Positions 34,065-45,200 of a stretch of DNA of 64,000 nt are shown here, in pieces. Each line of letters starts with the position of its first letter. The stretch's first letter is position 1. A model generated the notes under the pieces. It saw nothing but the letters and a program-made list of their open reading frames with translations, was not told where the DNA came from and made no database searches. The position numbers and the translations under genes were made by a program. The stretch spans positions 1-64,000 of the forward strand of contig JASAND010022970.1 of assembly GCA_030248195.1 (NCBI GenBank), read 5' to 3'. This DNA is from Trissonchulus latispiculum (Eukaryota; Nematoda; Enoplea; Enoplida; Ironidae).

Positions 34065-37000
34065 ATGGGGCGGCACCACTCTTTGTTTCGCAGTGCACCC
34101 ATATCGCCTTGAAGAAAAGTCCGTATGTGATTGTGGAGGTCAGAGGCATCAAGACACTAGCCCTGCTGGATACAGGGGCCAATATTTGCCTGATGTCCAA
34201 ACATTTCTTCGATCAACTCAATAGCAACAAACGCTTACATCTGGACGAAACGAAAGCTACGGAGGTAGCTACGGCTGCCGACGACCGGAGCCTAGCTATA
34301 TTGGGTACCACCAAGATTGCTTTCAAATTGCATGGTGTTCGCTACGAATATACTTTTAATGTTACAAATAGTTTACAACAAGACTTTATTATTGGCTATG
34401 ACTTCCAGGCAGATCATAACTGGGTGATTTTTCCCCATCAACACCTTCTTTTATGCGATAAAAAGAAGGTACCTTTGCTGACCCCAGGCGACCTGCAGGC
34501 CTTAGCTAATCGTTTCAGTATAGCGGTGTCCTGCACGGTATATTATTGTATGCGGGAAACATGCAAATTACCTCCTAGGTCGGAAGTTATGGTGCCGGTT
34601 CGTTGTTGGCTTGGGGGTGCTGTAAAGCCAGCTATCAATCAGGCAGTCGTGTTTGAACCATCAGAAGAAGTCCTGGAAGACTATGAAGTCTACCCAGTGC
34701 CTGGAGTCTTGGAAGTATCTTCTCAGGTCAACTACATCAAGGTTTATAATCCCCTGGACCGAACGGCCCAATTACCAAAGGGGCTACCCCTCGGACAAGC
34801 GGAACCGGTCACTACGGTCACGGAACGTCAAGGGTTTCGGTATGCTGCCGAGTTAGGTGTTAACTTTGCACAAGCGCACCCTCATCTGGCTAGTTGGGCG
34901 ACCCATCCAGCCACCCGCCTAAACGAGAAAGAGTTGCGTCACGCCCTCGAGGAGGTCGAGCAATTGGAGCCGTATCACCCAGGTGACACGGTCCCTATGG
35001 TTAATAGCGTGGGTAATGAGATACCAGTTCCAAGGTGGGTCGACCCCACAGTGTGTGTCGCCGAGGCTGACCAGAACTGGGGTTACGAGGAACCCCCGGC
35101 ATTGACGGAAAAAGGCCTTCAGGCCTTTAACGATATGCATTATTCCGCTGACGAAATGACTTCACAACCTATGCCATCCTTAGAGGAACGTCAACAATTC
35201 ATTGACGAGAACGTGGATTTTGATTCTATGTTCCTTGACGATGAAGGTAAAGCGAAATTAAGGGATATATTGGTCGAATTTTATGATGTGGTTGCCAGAC
35301 CGGGCAACCCGGGACGGACCAAAGTCGACCAACACGTGATCGATACTGGCAAGGAAGGGCCAGTTAAAGGTAGATCTTATCGGTATAACCCTAAAGATAA
35401 AGCGGAAATCGAGAAGCATATACGAGCAATGCTGGATGAAGGGGTCTGTTCCCCTTCTACTAGTCCTTGGTCTTCCCCGTGCATCTTGGTCGGCAAGAAG
35501 GACGGGACCACACGTTTAGTCATTGATTATCGACGGCTAAACAAAATTACGAAGAAGGATAATTACCCGTTGCCCAAAATCGACGAAATTTTGGATCAAC
35601 TCCAAGGGGCAGTGATATTCTCGACTATCGATCTAGCGGCTGGGTACTGGCAGGTTGAGGTCTACCCAGAACACAGGGAGAAAACGGCCTTCGTGTCTCA
35701 TATGGGCCTTTTCCACATGAATGTCATGCCGTTCGGGTTGTGCAACGCACCCGCAACGTTCCAACGTCTAATGGAAAAGGTTTTGACGGATTTACCTGTA
35801 TATATTGACGATGTATTGATACCATCTACAGATCAAGAGGCCCATTTAACGATGATCAGGTCGACCCTGACTCGTTTGCGCGATAATGGATTACGCATCA
35901 AACTTAAGAAATGTTGTTTCGCTCGTGAATCAGTGCCCTTCCTGGGTCACTATGTGGGCCGGAACGGCATTAGTGTGGACCCGGATAAGGTTAAGGCTGT
36001 ATCTCAGCTTAAGCCACCAAAGGATGTGAAGGGTATTCGATCTTTTCTAGGAATGTGCGGTTATTATCGACGGTTTGTACTTAATTATGCTAAAGTGGCT
36101 GCCCCTCTAACGGATTTATTGAAGAAAGGGGTGCCGTTTGTTTGGTCAGAAGCCTGTCAACACGCATTTGAGGAGCTGAAACGGCACTTGACTCAAGCTC
36201 CAGTATTAGCTTTTCCCGATTTTGACAAAACTTTTTACGTGTCATCTGATGCCAGTAAGCAGGGTTTTGGTGCTATTTTGGAGCAACAATTTTCGGTGCC
36301 ACGTAGCGCCGATAAACCGAATGGACCACGGGTGCTACGTGAGCGACCAGTCGCCTATGCCAGTAGAACCCTGACCCAGGGTGAGAAGGGTTATTCCGCG
36401 ACGGAGATGGAAGCGTTTGCAGCCTTATGGGGTTGTCAGAAATTTAGGCATTACCTGTCATGTAAACAGTTTATTCTCCGAACTGACCATCAAGCAGTCA
36501 GGGATCTACTGAATAATATCAAGGCTTTGGGCCAAGGTAAGCTTGCTAAGTTTGCTCTTAGTATGCTAGAGTTTGATTTTACGGTGGAATATCGGCCGGG
36601 GCGTGAGAATGTGGGTCCTGATTGCTTGTCAAGATTGGATCCAATTGATGAGCCTGAAGATAGCGAACACGAAGCAACAGCGGCTATGTATCCACCAGAA
36701 GTGTTCGCCTTGACGGCGGCACTTCCTGCGCCTCCTACCCTGCTTACTTGGAAACGAGAACTTCGCGACGAAGAGGAATTTGCAGTCTTACTGGATTTCC
36801 TGGAACAGAAGAGGTTACCTACTAACCGACAGGAAGCACAAGAGGTAAAGAAGTTACGGTCTACATTTTTCATTCGAGATGGGGTGTTATATCGTTGGCA
36901 CTTGAATAAACACGCCGAGCGTAGAGGGTTACCCTTCCCTACAGTGGTAGTGCCTAAGGTCCAGCGAGAGCAACTCTTGCAGGAGGTTCACTCCGATTTC

Positions 37001-38071
37001 ACGACGGGTGGGCACCGGGCCCACCAAAATGCGATGGCCAGCCTGGAAACAAAGTATTGGTGGCCTCGCATGTCCCAAGATCTAGAGGACTTCATCGCTC
37101 AGTGTAAGCCCTGTGCGAAATTTAATCAAGGGCCACGTAGATATCAGGCTACAATGCAGAACACGGTGGTGGTCCGTCGGCCGTTAGATGTCGTGGCTAT
37201 GGATGTGATGCACTTCACACAGAAGGAGACCAACAGAGGTAACACATGTGTATTATGTATAGTGGACTACCTCACGCGATACGCGGAGGCTTTTGCTATG
37301 CCCAATGAGCGGGCGGAAACTACTGCGTACTGGTATTTTAATGGTTTTGTAGCTCGATGGGGCGTCCCTGCACGTGTCCTGACAGATCAGGGACCGAATT
37401 TTATGTCTGTTTTCTTAAGAGCCTTGGTGGATGCTAGCGGCTCTGAGCGACTCAGAACTACTGCATATCACCCTCAAACGAACGGTGTAGTGGAACGCTT
37501 CAACCGGACAATACGTAGCCTGGTAGCCAAGTACGTGAATTGTTTTCAGTCCGATTGGGACGACTATTTACCGTGGGGACTGTCCATTTACAGAGCAACG
37601 ATTCACAGTGCCACGAAGGAAACACCTCATTTCCTGATGACAGGTAGAGACTACCGTTATCCATTGGATAATTTCTTTCAGCTTCCTGGTGAGGAAGGTA
37701 CCACCCAGAATTATAACGACGCACGTAGCCAGCTACTGGCTCGGATGAATGAAGCTTGGCAGTTGGCGCATGAAGCCTTGCAAGAGGCAGCATTGGTTAA
37801 CAAGGAAAGGTACGACTTGAAAGCTTCACCGGTTGAGTATAAGCCAGGTACCCTGGTTATGCTCAATATTGAGAACAAGAATGTACCTACAGGTTTGAGT
37901 AAGAAGTTACGGCCTAAATACGAGGGACCTTATCGGGTATTGGATAAGATTTCTGTAACGAATTATCGTATTGCTCGCACTAACGGGTTAAGTGACCCGG
38001 TGGTGGTTAACATCAATAGATTGAAGCCTTTTCAGGATGCCCCAGTCAAATTGCCAGTAGTGACACTGTAG
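34046..38071 (+). CDS. pol: Pol polyprotein: protease, RT, RNase H, integrase
   Basis: The frame opens after a stop at 34043-34045 and has no ATG before the protease active site, so it is probably expressed by recoding from ORF2 (a 19-nt overlap in the -1 frame) or from another RNA. Counting residues from the Leu codon at 34109: protease LLDTGAN (D21); RT with the catalytic D508 in FSTIDLAAGYW and YIDD at 565-568; RNase H acidic residues D714, E766 and D793; integrase zinc finger H961, H969, C999 and C1002; catalytic D1032, D1093 and E1129 (exact D-x35-E); and a GPY/F module at G1273-Y1275. No chromodomain follows. Order and motifs are those of Ty3/gypsy. All catalytic residues are intact, so the enzyme set looks functional. 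Confidence 0.95.
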   Translation, partial: AVLSVLNGAAPLFVSQCTHIALKKSPYVIVEVRGIKTLALLDTGANICLMSKHFFDQLNSNKRLHLDETKATEVATAADDRSLAILGTTKIAFKLHGVRYEYTFNVTNSLQQDFIIGYDFQADHNWVIFPHQHLLLCDKKKVPLLTPGDLQALANRFSIAVSCTVYYCMRETCKLPPRSEVMVPVRCWLGGAVKPAINQAVVFEPSEEVLEDYEVYPVPGVLEVSSQVNYIKVYNPLDRTAQLPKGLPLGQAEPVTTVTERQGFRYAAELGVNFAQAHPHLASWATHPATRLNEKELRHALEEVEQLEPYHPGDTVPMVNSVGNEIPVPRWVDPTVCVAEADQNWGYEEPPALTEKGLQAFNDMHYSADEMTSQPMPSLEERQQFIDENVDFDSMFLDDEGKAKLRDILVEFYDVVARPGNPGRTKVDQHVIDTGKEGPVKGRSYRYNPKDKAEIEKHIRAMLDEGVCSPSTSPWSSPCILVGKKDGTTRLVIDYRRLNKITKKDNYPLPKIDEILDQLQGAVIFSTIDLAAGYWQVEVYPEHREKTAFVSHMGLFHMNVMPFGLCNAPATFQRLMEKVLTDLPVYIDDVLIPSTDQEAHLTMIRSTLTRLRDNGLRIKLKKCCFARESVPFLGHYVGRNGISVDPDKVKAVSQLKPPKDVKGIRSFLGMCGYYRRFVLNYAKVAAPLTDLLKKGVPFVWSEACQHAFEELKRHLTQAPVLAFPDFDKTFYVSSDASKQGFGAILEQQFSVPRSADKPNGPRVLRERPVAYASRTLTQGEKGYSATEMEAFAALWGCQKFRHYLSCKQFILRTDHQAVRDLLNNIKALGQGKLAKFALSMLEFDFTVEYRPGRENVGPDCLSRLDPIDEPEDSEHEATAAMYPPEVFALTAALPAPPTLLTWKRELRDEEEFAVLLDFLEQKRLPTNRQEAQEVKKLRSTFFIRDGVLYRWHLNKHAERRGLPFPTVVVPKVQREQLLQEVHSDFTTGGHRAHQNAMASLETKYWWPRMSQDLEDFIAQCKPCAKFNQGPRRYQATMQNTVVVRRPLDVVAMDVMHFTQKETNRGNTCVLCIVDYLTRYAEAFAMPNERAETTAYWYFNGFVARWGVPARVLTDQGPNFMSVFLRALVDASGSERLRTTAYHPQTNGVVERFNRTIRSLVAKYVNCFQSDWDDYLPWGLSIYRATIHSATKETPHFLMTGRDYRYPLDNFFQLPGEEGTTQNYNDARSQLLARMNEAWQLAHEALQEAALVNKERYDLKASPVEYKPGTLVMLNIENKNVPTGLSKKLRPKYEGPYRVLDKISVTNYRIARTNGLSDPVVVNINRLKPFQDAPVKLPVVTL

Positions 38072-38996
38072 GCAACCTACAGTGTACGTAATTTGCAGCA
38101 CTAGTTTCCGTAATAGGCCTTGTGTAACGCAAGGGCCCTTGCACTTGTATAATAATGCGTGTTCATTTTTCTTTTAGGGACGTCCTATTTTTGTATTACC
38201 TAGGGTTTTAACTCTAACATTTGGTGTTGGCATTATTCGTGTTACATAACCCTTGGAATAGGGTAGGGTTTAAATTTATTTTGGGGCCTCCTTTACGATT
38301 AATTAGTTTCGGTGTAAAATGGGGTTTACTTTTTCCTATCTAGTTTTCTAATTTTTCACACTTATGGCTGTAAAATTTTGGCCATAAGTTCTCTTTTATT
38401 CCTATTATTTACCCTAACAGGGGGATTCCCTTACTCTTAATTTTACTTTCAAATTTACCTATGGGGGTTTTCTTTTCACTAAAAAGGATTGTCTTTCGTT
38501 GTAAATTGTTAAGGGGGCCCTCTCATACCTTTCTGTTTATATAGTGTATGCATTAGTGTATACACTGGGTGCGTGTGTGTATGTATGCTTTTAATCTGTG
38601 TGTGTGTGTGTGTGCAGTGCTTTTCTCCCTTTACGTAGGTTAACTATAGGTAGGTCACCCTCTCTTGTGTGTGTAGTTTTTCTTTTCCTTTTTCTATCTT
38701 TTTCTATCACACCTATCATGCTTTCACTTTCTGTTAGTTTTTGCACTTTTTCTGAGGCTTATTTTAGATTCTAGTGGCTGCGTGATTGCTTGGTTGGGGG
38801 ATTTCAGTGGATGGGCATATGAGCCTGTCAGCTGAAAACTATTGAGATGCTGCCCAACATATGGGGATTTTTCTTACAGAACTTGGTTATGAGATGGCCA
38901 CAATAAGGCTACCTTGTTGTGCTCATCTGCCTGGTCCACTGAAGATAGGGTCATTAGTATAGGCCAACGCTTGCTTTGCCACATGTTAACCGTGTG
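38072..38996 (+). other. Non-coding spacer after pol
   Basis: T-rich sequence with a (tg)n microsatellite near 38597-38615 and alternating tatac palindromes near 38540-38565. No significant open frame. It may carry packaging, export or splicing signals. Confidence 0.6.
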
Positions 38997-39014
38997 CTGC
39001 TTTTCTAATTTCAG
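38997..39014 (+). promoter_or_regulatory. Putative splice acceptor upstream of the exonuclease ORF
   Basis: The sequence gctgcttttctaatttcag ending at 39014 has a long pyrimidine tract and an AG, with a plausible branch region before it. In the 187 nt between it and 39202 there is no ATG, so the exonuclease ORF would use the first AUG of an RNA spliced here. Confidence 0.6.
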
Positions 39015-39201
39015 ATTTAATTGTGCGTGTGATCTAATCTATTACGTTACGACTTTTGCTTCATTCTCACCAACGAACAATTAGTAGTCATTAGCGTAGA
39101 TTGGACCATTCATTATTTGAATCGGACGACCAACTAACTGCTTGTGGATAATTTGCTGAAGCCTGCTCAACCAACTGGAATACTTGTGCTTGCCCTAGTT
39201 T

Positions 39202-42200
39202 ATGGGCAATCAATTCGCCTTCCGGGTTCAAAAAGACTTTCCAGAACGACAATCCCCTGTCCCGAGAGATCCCGGAGACCTCAACGACTTGGACGAATAC
39301 CCAATCCCGAATCAGCGATTCTGGGACGTTGTTACACTCATGGACAGATCAGAGGAGGAGAAACCTCCCGAGGAGGAAATGGATCAGCAGCCCGGTCCGA
39401 GTCAAGGACCGGCGGCGACCGCAGGGTCTGGCGATGGCCAGCAGCAACAGAATTTTGACATCACGGGCATTTTAGGAATTTCGACGACTCGCGCATCAGA
39501 CCTGCCAGCGACTGGCATGGCTGGTGGCGAGGCAGACCAACAGGTGCCCACTGGCGACCAGGGGTCCGCTGACGCGGATTCACAACAGGTGAAGGTTCTC
39601 TTGAAGCGAGCCGGTACCCCCGGCTTACCCAGTCCGGCATCAGTATTGTCCGACCCTGGTGATCAGTCTATTCTACCTACTCCCCCACCCCCTCCAGTGA
39701 GTGAACCACAGCCTGGCCCGAGTCAGGCCGCGATCAGTGCCAGCCGGTCTATTCAGAATTTACTAGATCCCATGCCAAATCCCAGTCCTCTCCTCAGAAC
39801 CGCGACGGTCCCTGAGGGGCTCAACCTCCTAGGACTCGCGGCCTCGTCGGCCTTACAACAGGAAGGGCAGCAACAAGCCGCGTCGCCAGCTCACATGGAG
39901 ACTTCAGATAAGGAGGAAACCTCCTCACAGCTCGAGCGCGACGCCAGAGCACGGGCTGGTGCCGACTATGAGGACGTGTCAGATGAAGAAAAGGAGTCAG
40001 AAGACTTATTTTCAGAGGAAAATCAGCCGGCTCATGGGGAGGACGATGCGGCCTCCGATGATATTCAGGTTCTGGAGGAAGTCCAGGGAGATGCGGAACC
40101 AGTAGTGGCCCAACAACAGCAACAACAACAACAGGGTATGGATATTGACCAGGCAGTTGCTGCTGTGGCCAAGGCCGCTATCGCAGGGGGCTATATGGTC
40201 CCACCGGCTCAAGCAGGTGTGGTCCCTCCAGTTCCGCGCCTCCGCCCTATAGCGACGGAGTTGGACCGACTGGACCCGTTTCGCAGGGAGGACTACGAGC
40301 GACTCGAGGTCCACTTGCAGGTGTACACGGACGCGCTACTACGCCATCGCCAGTTCGGCGTTGAGGCATTAGGGGAAGAGTACGAAACAGCAGCCCTAGC
40401 CTTGGGGGCTATGCTGACGGAACAACTGACCGGATTGCCGGCTCCGCGTCCAAATTTCGCCGAGATTCGCTTACAGGATGACGACGACGAGCATACCTTT
40501 GTGATCGACTCACTGGGTCGCTTCCTCTATCACTTACCGGACTTAATCACTCTCTTAGGTGAAGCCCCTCTGGTGGCTTTCGACGTAGAAGGGGGTAATG
40601 ACATCCAGTTTGCAGTCCCACAGGACGGAACGATCACCATGCTACAGTTCATGGGCCCTGTAGGCCAAGTCTCTGGGTACCGTCGACCGGTGACCTTCGT
40701 GATCATGGTAGCGTACATTTTGGCACAGCTGAAGGATTTCGGACCGTTTCTCCAGCTGCTGGAGCTATTAACGGATCCTAGTTTGCAAGCCCGTTGGGCC
40801 TCGGTGGACATCAAAGCTGATGCCTTACGTTTGGCTCGGGCCTATGGCCTTCAGGGCCTGGAACACCGACTGGTTGAGGTCCAGGAATATTGGATTCATG
40901 CTTGGAATTTGCGACGATCTAGTCAGTACCGTGACTTGAATTACCAGACTGATTTGCGACCACCGGACCCATATGTGCGGGATCGCTACGGGTTTATCAA
41001 TAGCACAGGAGCTGGTCTGCGCAGGATGGCGGGTATGTGCTCTGTTCCTAACCCAAAGTTGAAGCGCTGTTGCACTCGGGGTATTCCGGTAGTTCCTCAC
41101 GAAGGGGACGTGCGCTACGCACTAGCTGATGTGGACGCCACCTATCATATACTGCGCCTTGTTCGGGAGTTATTGGATGCACGAGACAGTGAACTAGCGA
41201 CTCAGTTGTCTACACTGCATAATGCCTATGGTCCGGAAGTGGAAGCAGCCCTGGAACACGAACGACGGAAGGGTCATGGTCCGCATGCTGGCGTACGGGG
41301 CGTAACTCCATTGCAGGGTCGACCGACCCCGGACCAGGAACAATTCCAACAGATGATTCACCAACGATTGCTACCTACAGAGGATGTCCCTGATGCGGAC
41401 TTACCGCGACAGCGACCACTGTGGTCATTTAGCTTCCATATGGGGCCAGATATCAATGTGGTCCACCCGCTGCGGGAAGCGATCTATCAGCGATTTCTGG
41501 TCTTTATGCGAGCGTGGACCAGATGGCGCTTCCAGCCACGTGTCCTACCGACCATCGACTGGCGTCGGGTTCGGATTTCACAGGATGGCAGATACCACGC
41601 CATGGATCCAGATAGGAAACAAGATCACGTGGAGTTACAGCCAAATGCGGAGTTAGTGGAACAACTGAATGCTGCAGGAGCCCGGAGGGTACAGGACTAT
41701 ATTCCATCGGACGGTGAAGGTTTCCCGGAGGAGGGTGAAACTCCAGCCTCGGCTGCTTTGGTGGTGCCTGACCGCGACGGTAAGCACAAGGAGGTACAAA
41801 TTGTTCCACATAAGCCGCCAGTGTCAAGACAGCGGGGACCTCCTCGCCCACCACCACTGGATCAACCTAGTACCAGTCGACAACGAGAGACGCGACGTGA
41901 CTCCAGGCAGCGACAGACTTCACCGGAGTTCCTAAAACTACCAGATTCTCCCCCTAGATCTCGACCCCCACAACGGGTGTATACCAGTAAACGGTATTAT
42001 CAACAGTCCGCGCCACCTACGTCTCGTCAGCAACCGCGAGACCACTTACAGCCTGAAGCGTCCAAAACTCGTAGCCAGCCAGCAGTGACTGCTGAGAGCC
42101 GGTTCGGCGCGAAGCCGTTGCCAACGTGGCGAGACCCAGCGGAGTTGTATAGGCGAGCTCAGCCGCAGCCCCAACCGGGTCCAGTGTGGGCACACCCAGA

Positions 42201-45200
42201 TCAGGAATATATGCCACCTATCCCGGACGAGTATTTAAGACAACAGGAGCGACAGGATCGGCAAGAGGGCGTGACGCCCTCTACCTCCCAACAAGCCCGT
42301 GAAGCGGAAGCAACACCACCTAAAAGACACCGGGCGGTTTCATCTGAAGAAGAGCGAGAACTGCGGGAACTTATGAAGTGCTTCCCGCATATCCAGGATC
42401 CGATGGACCTGCTGGATGTTGACCCGAGCATAATGGAAGCAGTGCGGATAGTGCAGCGAGAGGAGCGGGCCAAGGCTTCAGCCGCGACGGCACCGCCAGG
42501 CCTAACTCAGGTTCTGGCTCCGCCAGGAATTCAAGCTGCCCCAGTAACGGTGGCGGCACCTATTGCCGGACCTTCGGGACTGCAGGCCCAAGCTTTGGCC
42601 GCACCCCAAGGAGCTGCTCCTATGGAGGTTCAACAGATTCAGCAACCAAGTGGCCTAGAACAACCACTCCTACAATTGATGCCATCAGCAGAAGTTTTGC
42701 ATCAGATCGGATTGACTCCAGCGATCTATGAAACTATACCTCCGCAAGTGTGGCCTATGTTCAGTCATTTTGTGCAGGCATTAACTCATCTGACGGCGAA
42801 TGGCCGTATTGGACCTTCACGCCATATTTTTAACCCTGTGGCTATGTACCATCTGGCTCCGACGCCTAACCCTCAACCTACAGGACCTAACGACCGATTC
42901 ATAGTGCCGGAACATGTGGCAGTAATGGATACACGACAAACAGCAGAGACGCGCCGAACCGGGACGACCCAGGTTCGCCAATTCATCGTGGCGCCTATGT
43001 TGGATCGCACAGCGGCGGGATTTGATCCGTCCGCCTACCTGATCGCCATTGAACAAGGGATGCCAGTGCATTGGCAGGTTGTGGAGGCTTACATGCCTGG
43101 CCTGCCGTGGTTTCGTCAGGTTATGATATGGCGCGACGCCAATAACGTGGTCCACCTGTCACCTTTACATCTAGTGGCTACGGTCAACCCCTTAATACCG
43201 GGGGATGAATACTTCAGTCAGGTGACGATGACTTTGGTGCTGTCCCCTGAAGTCCAGCAGGAGGCCGAGCGGGTTCGCGACGAACTGGACGTTTTAATGC
43301 TCCCCCCGGGTCCTACGCTGCACCAGCGAGGCCAACTTTATCGGGGATCCCGTGCTGCTGACATGCCTATGCCCTTGTCCGCAGCAGTCCCATGGGGAGT
43401 GCGCACTAACTATGCTCCTCGACCACAGACGCAGCATATGGCTGCGATGGTAGCGACTACACCTTCATCTGCTCCGGTCATGATGGCTCCAGCAATTCCA
43501 CCGGTCCCAGTTTTTCGACCTGTTCCATCGCAAGGTACGGCTCATCCAACGCCGGTGACTACGGCTTCATCCACTTATCCACCACGGTTCGGAGCGCCTC
43601 CGACTGGGCCCCTACCCTCTCGACGGGAGGATCGACGAGACAGTTCTACATCTTCACGAGCATCTGGATATGCAGGGCCCCCACCGAAGAAATGGGCGCA
43701 GGACCGTGACGGTCGCGGAGCCCTGGGCGATGACTATGGTGCTTCAGCATCTAGAGACGCAGGGTATCAGCGGAGGGATCGGTCGGACTCACGTGGTTCT
43801 GACTATTATACCTGTCGAGATGATTTGGGACATGACTCTCGGTCTAGAGATCGAAAACGACGGGACGAGAGAGATCAAAGACCATCCACCAGCTACCAGG
43901 AATGGAGGCCGCTGCGGCCTACCCAGTCTCAAGGACCCCAGTTCAAAGGCCGAGGACGCCCGACGGAGCCACCCTCAAGAGAGCATGGATCCGTTTTCGC
44001 ACCACGAACAGCGATGGCTCAGGGACCCCAGAGCCCTGACGATCAGCGACCTGGTACTAGCGGGTACTGGCGGGCATCTTACAATTGGAAACCAGCATCC
44101 GCCCCTGTGGAGTCTAGACGTCGCGACGACGACCGGTATAGTTTTTACCGCTCACGATCATCTAGTCAGCAGCGCCAGGCCCGGGTTTACCCCGAAGAGC
44201 CACCGCGCAAAAGGAAGTCGACGCCACTGCCTCCCTTCGGGGTTCCGGCTACTTATGAACAGGTTAAGGACGCGCAACGTAAGCGCACGGCAGGAAATTT
44301 TCCATCATTTCGAGAAATCCTTCGTGAGCAGCACATTATCGCGAAACGCGATCAGTTTGGCAAGAGTTTATTACATGATCATAGCGAGCCGGTTTATCCA
44401 CCATTCCAGTTGCATCAGCCATACCCGGAACAGGTTGGCCACTTGGCAACCCCGCCTCCAGCGGTTTATTGGCAAGATTTCTGGGGTAGATGGCAGGGAC
44501 AACAGCTCCCAGTCGCCGTAGGCAGAGAAACGCCTCATCCGGCACTGGTTGCCTTTCGTCAGGTGGTTCTGCAATGGTTTGTTAATGTGAGTCAAACACC
44601 GGTGACTATGACTATGGAACTGTTGAACCAACTGAAACAGATGTACCGTGAAGACCACCCAGACATGTATCAGTACTTTGAGACCGGCGACCGGCGCACG
44701 ACGGATCGTTCCGGGTTTATTGCAACCTGGAAATTCAAAAAGATCGATCGTTCGCCGTATGAAGACCCAGAACCAGAGGTTGAGATCTTTAAAGTGGTGA
44801 CCTCCACTGTGTGGGGTCACGCGGAGCTGCTCCGCCGATGTGTCCCGGAATTAACACCTTATGCGCATGTCTTTTCTCGTCCAGCTTCGCGAGGTTTCCG
44901 AGACGTGTATTGTGCCGCGGTCCAGGAACTGGACCGAATGGAAGCGGTGCGGAGAGCCTTTTGGTATTGGTATCAGCCACCCATGCAGGGCGTTCGCGCC
45001 GTGGCTCCTCGAGAATTTTTGGTTCCGTATTTCCGCCAGCATTGTAAGAATTCGTACATGCATTCTGTCGAAGGGGGACTGCGCACAGAGCAGGAACCTG
45101 GGATTGTCTTTCCTATGCCGGAATATATTTATCAATATCGGAAGAGTGATTTCGCGTGTCACGCGGAGGCGTTGCGCTACATTACTCTTGACCCTAATCG

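Noticed and set aside
43670..44521. 283-codon frame overlapping the giant ORF
   Set aside because: It lies entirely within the 39202-45243 ORF in another frame and has the composition of a frame shadow of the RS-rich region.
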